Assembly (NCBI GenBank): GCA_002786205.1
Contig: PEQM01000029.1
Location: forward strand, 1-38,993
DNA from: Legionella sp.
Lineage (GTDB): Bacteria > Pseudomonadota > Gammaproteobacteria > Legionellales > Legionellaceae
Length of the DNA: 38,993 nucleotides
Direction of reading: 5' to 3'
Notes under the pieces: model-generated
What the model was told of the DNA's origin: nothing
Databases searched by the model: none
The model's input: the letters and a program-made list of their open reading frames with translations, nothing else
Translations under genes and position numbers: made by a program
Shown here: piece by piece, positions 35,372 through 38,993 of the stretch
Layout of the letters: each line of letters starts with the position of its first letter
Numbering within the stretch: position 1 is the stretch's first letter

Positions 35372-38300
35372 CCCTACTCCGCAAATTGAAATTCTCACCG
35401 GCTACTTCTATAAAAGAATCCGCTTTCCCCATGCCCTGTGCCAACTCATATGGAGTTAACTCTATCTCGGACACGGAACAAGATTTATCCAGGTTTAAGT
35501 TATCGGCCACTGATGAGCTTGGTATCATTTTTTCCCATAAAGCCATAGATATTTTTATTGTTTGATTCCAATCTAGTAAATCAGCAATGTCTTTTAGCAT
35601 TAATAAATCAAAGTTATCAACGAGAAGCACCTGATGTAGCAATGTAAAACCAAATTGATTTGGTTTATTTAAATCCAGCTGAAACTCTCTACAAAGACTT
35701 CGTACAAAAGCAGCCCCTTTTGCATCGAGAGCCCACTTAACCGGCCTATCTCCTTGTTGATTAGATACTTCCAAATCCAGCTCAAGACGCCTCAGTGAGT
35801 GCAATACAGAAACAGGGTTATCTAATAACATTGCATAATGGGCTGCTGAATTCCCTTCATCATTTAATGTATTTAAATTGACACCAACATTTTTCAATAC
35901 TCTCAACATACTTATTTTGCCGTCATGAATTGCAAGCATTGCAGGGGTGATTCCCTCTTTATCTTTTTTATTTAACTCAGCTTCTAACTTCTTCAGTTCA
36001 GTTAACATCTCCTCGGAGGAGATGCTAACCGCATAATGCGCAGGAGTATGACCATGGCAATTGGCTTTATTTAAATCAGCCCCTAACCTTGCCCATAACA
36101 ACAATTTTTCTTTATTACTGGTCGTGATAATATGGTGGATGAAGTCATTGGGCGGTGACATAATCGGAGCCACTGCATCCATATAAGCAAGTGCGTCTAT
36201 CCCTTGAAGAGTATCGACCTGCTGAGTTAATTCAAGTAGCGTGCTCATACTTGGCTCTGTCTTCATGGCATGACATATGGCGCTGATTTCTTTTTCGAGA
36301 GACCTATTGTCATTAGATAATCGGCTTTCAATTATTTTGTCTTTCATGCTATCTATAGCATGATTTGCAACGCTAAAGGTGAGTGCGTGCAGATACTCTT
36401 GGGGTACAATAGCATACAAGGCATAATTATTCATTAATGCAGTTAGTAATACTGCGGTTTTCTCTTTGCAAATAAAAATGTCTTCCATTAACCTCTTTGT
36501 AACGTTTTCATGCCAAATATAGGCTTGATAAAGCAAGAAGATCGTTGCTAATCGATGCGAATTAAATTCCTTTTTCAATGCCTCTATAGCATCCAACATC
36601 CGTTTTTTAGCTGCGCTATCCTGTTGAACAGTAAACACTGTATTCTGCACCGAAGTAACTTTTTTTATTGCTTGCTCTTTTTTTATTGCTTGCTCTTTGC
36701 GTTCCACTCTTTTTTTATCACGACCAGAATCCCGTTTAAAAAAAGAAGATGAGGACGAAGGAGAGAAAGAGGAGGAGGATGAGGAAAAAGAAAAAGAAGA
36801 CAGCGATGACATGCTGGTATCAATAGATAACCCTCTTTCCTTGGGTAAAACAGCAACAGGGGCTTCAGTGGTATTAACATCTACAAAAGATCGCAGCTCA
36901 TGCAACGATCTATTGAGCTTATTAGTGAAAATTAACTCAGCCAACGCTTCATTTCCCGCATGATAATGTAGCAAAACTTGATCTTCCCATCGCCCTATAA
37001 AATTTTCATGTAAAATGGCATCGGATAATTCTTTATTGTCCATCAGGCGAGAAAGTCTTTCTAATAGCCAACTATCCCTTGCATCTGGTTCGCACACAAT
37101 TAGAATCTGCTTACTCCGGGTGTAACTGACATAAAGCGCATTAAAAAATGGCGAAAATCGTTCATCTCCTGCATTTTTTTTAGGTCTGTGCATCGTAGGA
37201 CTTACGGATGTACCCACTTCAAATAAACGTGTATTTATCTGTTGAAATACTTGCTTGCCAGCCAAGTGTTCATTGTATAATTTATAAGTAATTACCAGAT
37301 CATACTCCAAGCCCTTGATTTGTTCAGGGGTCAGAACCAACATGCTTTCAGGAAAGAGTTGTCTTACTTCTTCCTGATAGGCAGGTAGAGTCACAATAGC
37401 GCAATAAGGTTTGTCTATATGATTTTTTAACCAGGAATGGTTTACTAATTCTTGCCTGGATAAAATACCCGCCCAGCCCAAATTGGAACCTGTTGCAGCG
37501 CAAGCCATTTGCGAAGATTCATGTCTATCGCTCAAGCCACCGGTAAGATGATGCTTACAGCGAATTACCTCATTCGCAACAGCAGCAATTTTAGGTGGCG
37601 TTCGATAAGTCATTTGCAAGGAAACATGGTCTATGCCTGCAAAATGGTTGAGTATATATGGACGAACTGAATAATAGTCATTTAATCGTTGATGACTGCC
37701 CATAAAAAAGAGTACTTGTCTTTTTACAGCGGCCAAAAAAAGGTTCTTTAATTGTTTATGAGAGCAATCTTGAGCTTCATCAACGACAATAAGGTCATAA
37801 CTGTCCTGATTTTTAAAAGTATATAAACAAGGGTCTATTTTGCCATCTAAAAAGCGCAAATAATCCAGATATAATTGATACAAAAGCGGTCTATGTCCGG
37901 ATGATTTAGATAAAGATGACTCTTTATCGCTTAGCGCATCATAAGCCTCAGCACTGTAACCTGAAACAACTCTAAACTCCTGATAGACTTTGGATGGTTC
38001 TATACATAAAGAAGTTTTCTTTCGCTTTTTAGTTAATGCCAATCGTTGTTTATACCAGTCCTGAAATTCTTTTTCACCAACCCAGTGTTCACTATTGACG
38101 TTACTGTCTTCTTCGACTAACTGATTATAAGTTTTAAACAGAACTGTTTTTTGTGTTTGTTGAGCAACCGGCAATTCTTCATAAGAACTGCGCATAGAGT
38201 TTAAAAGTAAGTCCGAATGCGTCACATAAAGTATTACCTTCTCCTCTACTGCGGCAGCAGCACTACTAAAAGAACAAGTGGGTGCATTTAGTATATTTGA

Positions 38301-38837
38301 AATTATAAAAGTAAGCGCAACACAACTTTTTCCACTGCCAGCAATGCCACTGCATAAAGCAGGCAGGCAAAGATGAATCTTCTCTTGCTGCTCTGAATTT
38401 AATTCTATCCAGCGTGATTGATAATAATCTAATTCTTGATACTCTATCTTGCTCACTGAATCATGAAAAAAAGACGGTCTTTCATTTTCTGAAACAGTAG
38501 AAAAAGAGAGTTCTTTACTAACCAGGTCAGAATAATCCGACTCATGCCGTTTTAAATATTTTTTCAATATTCCAGAGCGAAGAAATGCACTTTTATGGTA
38601 TTGATGCTTTGGCAAATAATCCAATACAACCAATGTTTGATTACCATTAATTTGCTCTACAGCGAACAATAAACGTGCAGCTTTGTTAAGACGAAAACTA
38701 TATAATTCATGCCCTGTTAGCTTTTCCAAATCACTGCTATTGTAATCACAGCGTAACAAACGCCCTATCGCCTGCCCATGCTCTTCAATTAAACTGGAAT
38801 CGCCTAAAGCACCTCTTAAATAATATAATTTCATCAT
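35352..38837 (-). CDS. RelE-like / UvrD-type SF1 helicase / ankyrin fusion protein
   Basis: 1161 residues from the ATG at 38837 (a second ATG follows directly). Residues about 20-85 resemble a RelE/ParE-type fold (LTGHELYSFRLNKAARLLFAV then VLDYLPKHQY). Residues about 140-620 are an SF1 helicase: GIAGSGKSCVAL (Walker A, about 166), VVDEAQDCS (about 352), FFMGSHQRL (III), MTYRTPPKI (IV), IKGLEYDLVIT (V) and LYVSYTRSKQIL (VI). Residues about 674-707 are a Ser-rich linker, then the repeat KEQAIKK-EQAIKK. Residues about 917-1080 form ankyrin repeats (HGHTPAHYAV, EGITPAMLAI, EGNSAAHYAM, FGFTLLHQVL). There is no signal peptide. The helicase-plus-ankyrin combination recalls eukaryotic TRANK1. It could act on host or bacterial nucleic acid; the activity is unknown. 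It is the first gene before msbA on this strand. Confidence 0.85.
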   Translation of the reverse strand: MMKLYYLRGALGDSSLIEEHGQAIGRLLRCDYNSSDLEKLTGHELYSFRLNKAARLLFAVEQINGNQTLVVLDYLPKHQYHKSAFLRSGILKKYLKRHESDYSDLVSKELSFSTVSENERPSFFHDSVSKIEYQELDYYQSRWIELNSEQQEKIHLCLPALCSGIAGSGKSCVALTFIISNILNAPTCSFSSAAAAVEEKVILYVTHSDLLLNSMRSSYEELPVAQQTQKTVLFKTYNQLVEEDSNVNSEHWVGEKEFQDWYKQRLALTKKRKKTSLCIEPSKVYQEFRVVSGYSAEAYDALSDKESSLSKSSGHRPLLYQLYLDYLRFLDGKIDPCLYTFKNQDSYDLIVVDEAQDCSHKQLKNLFLAAVKRQVLFFMGSHQRLNDYYSVRPYILNHFAGIDHVSLQMTYRTPPKIAAVANEVIRCKHHLTGGLSDRHESSQMACAATGSNLGWAGILSRQELVNHSWLKNHIDKPYCAIVTLPAYQEEVRQLFPESMLVLTPEQIKGLEYDLVITYKLYNEHLAGKQVFQQINTRLFEVGTSVSPTMHRPKKNAGDERFSPFFNALYVSYTRSKQILIVCEPDARDSWLLERLSRLMDNKELSDAILHENFIGRWEDQVLLHYHAGNEALAELIFTNKLNRSLHELRSFVDVNTTEAPVAVLPKERGLSIDTSMSSLSSFSFSSSSSSFSPSSSSSFFKRDSGRDKKRVERKEQAIKKEQAIKKVTSVQNTVFTVQQDSAAKKRMLDAIEALKKEFNSHRLATIFLLYQAYIWHENVTKRLMEDIFICKEKTAVLLTALMNNYALYAIVPQEYLHALTFSVANHAIDSMKDKIIESRLSNDNRSLEKEISAICHAMKTEPSMSTLLELTQQVDTLQGIDALAYMDAVAPIMSPPNDFIHHIITTSNKEKLLLWARLGADLNKANCHGHTPAHYAVSISSEEMLTELKKLEAELNKKDKEGITPAMLAIHDGKISMLRVLKNVGVNLNTLNDEGNSAAHYAMLLDNPVSVLHSLRRLELDLEVSNQQGDRPVKWALDAKGAAFVRSLCREFQLDLNKPNQFGFTLLHQVLLVDNFDLLMLKDIADLLDWNQTIKISMALWEKMIPSSSVADNLNLDKSCSVSEIELTPYELAQGMGKADSFIEVAGENFNLRSRVGANLK
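36661..36820 (-). repeat. Low-complexity Ser-rich linker and Lys-rich heptad duplication
   Basis: The coding strand is pyrimidine-rich here (the plus strand is GAGGA/GAAGA-rich), giving runs of serine with Phe and Pro. Directly after it a 21-base unit encoding KEQAIKK is duplicated. Such tracts vary in length by slippage and usually form flexible linkers. Confidence 0.8.
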
Positions 38838-38840
38838 CAA

Positions 38841-38993
38841 TTACAAACACAAAACAAGGGCACATTGTACACTATAGGGGCTTGATGGTAAATATATGGC
38901 TATATTAAATTTAATAAATTCAGGGCGTGTTGACCATTGATCCCCAGCGCCCTAAGATGTTTTCTTGGTATTCTTACCTAAGAAGCTTTATTT
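38841..38993. other. Intergenic end of window
   Basis: No gene is seen. It contains the upstream region of the helicase-ankyrin gene and, at 38920-38934, a reverse-strand 15-bp sequence resembling the local insertion-sequence terminus. Confidence 0.5.

Noticed and set aside
36697-36963. Plus-strand ORF encoding a very acidic Glu/Asp-rich peptide
   Set aside because: It is the antisense of the Ser-rich linker; the purine-rich tract produces Glu/Asp/Lys codons automatically.
1-38993. tRNA, rRNA genes or a CRISPR array
   Set aside because: No cloverleaf-like segments, rRNA-like sequence or regularly spaced short repeats were noticed by eye; the repeats present are coding duplications and insertion-sequence ends.

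Overview
The window looks like chromosome from Legionella or a close relative. Several things point there together: an AT-rich gamma-proteobacterial backbone; a pilB-pilC-pilD type IV pilus cluster; a fused aspartokinase/diaminopimelate decarboxylase; msbA-lpxK; and, between these housekeeping genes, several very long proteins with eukaryote-like modules (ankyrin-like repeats, an IQ-type motif, leucine-rich repeats, long helical proteins). Such proteins are typical of Dot/Icm type IV secretion substrates. The genus is inferred from gene content; no database search was possible.

Layout. 1-2390: 3' part of an ankyrin-like repeat gene cut by the window edge. 2633-5875: 1080-residue protein with an IQ motif near the N-terminus and an ankyrin unit near the C-terminus. 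5982-10510: type IV pilus operon (possible short upstream ORF, a very basic 201-residue protein, pilB, pilC, pilD), ending in a hairpin shared with a convergent MazG-like gene (10582-10959, minus). 11130-12578 (minus): FadL-type outer-membrane transporter with its own promoter and a long terminator hairpin. 12842-18662: lysAC fusion followed after one base by an AddA-like helicase-nuclease. 18648-20294 (minus): LRR-like protein. 20480-21553: Mrp/ApbC ATPase. 21682-22890: MFS transporter. 23119-30965: two very large helical proteins, tightly coupled. 31049-31560: decayed insertion sequence with about 60-bp inverted ends and a stop-interrupted transposase tail. 31647-38837 (all minus): RelE-like/UvrD helicase/ankyrin fusion, then msbA, lpxK and a secreted lipocalin-like protein.

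How the genes work together. PilB powers pilus assembly, PilC is the inner-membrane platform and PilD processes prepilins (in Legionella also type II secretion pseudopilins). MsbA flips lipid A precursor and LpxK phosphorylates it; both are needed for the outer membrane in which the FadL porin sits. LysAC supplies the first and last steps of the lysine/diaminopimelate pathway. The large modular proteins have no assigned reaction and are best treated as candidate secreted effectors.

Most interesting items: the three-module RelE-like/SF1 helicase/ankyrin protein, whose helicase-plus-ankyrin layout recalls eukaryotic TRANK1; the textbook calmodulin-type IQ motif in the 1080-residue protein; and scattered 15-bp sequences in intergenic DNA that match the end of the local insertion sequence. 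No tRNA, rRNA or CRISPR array was seen.
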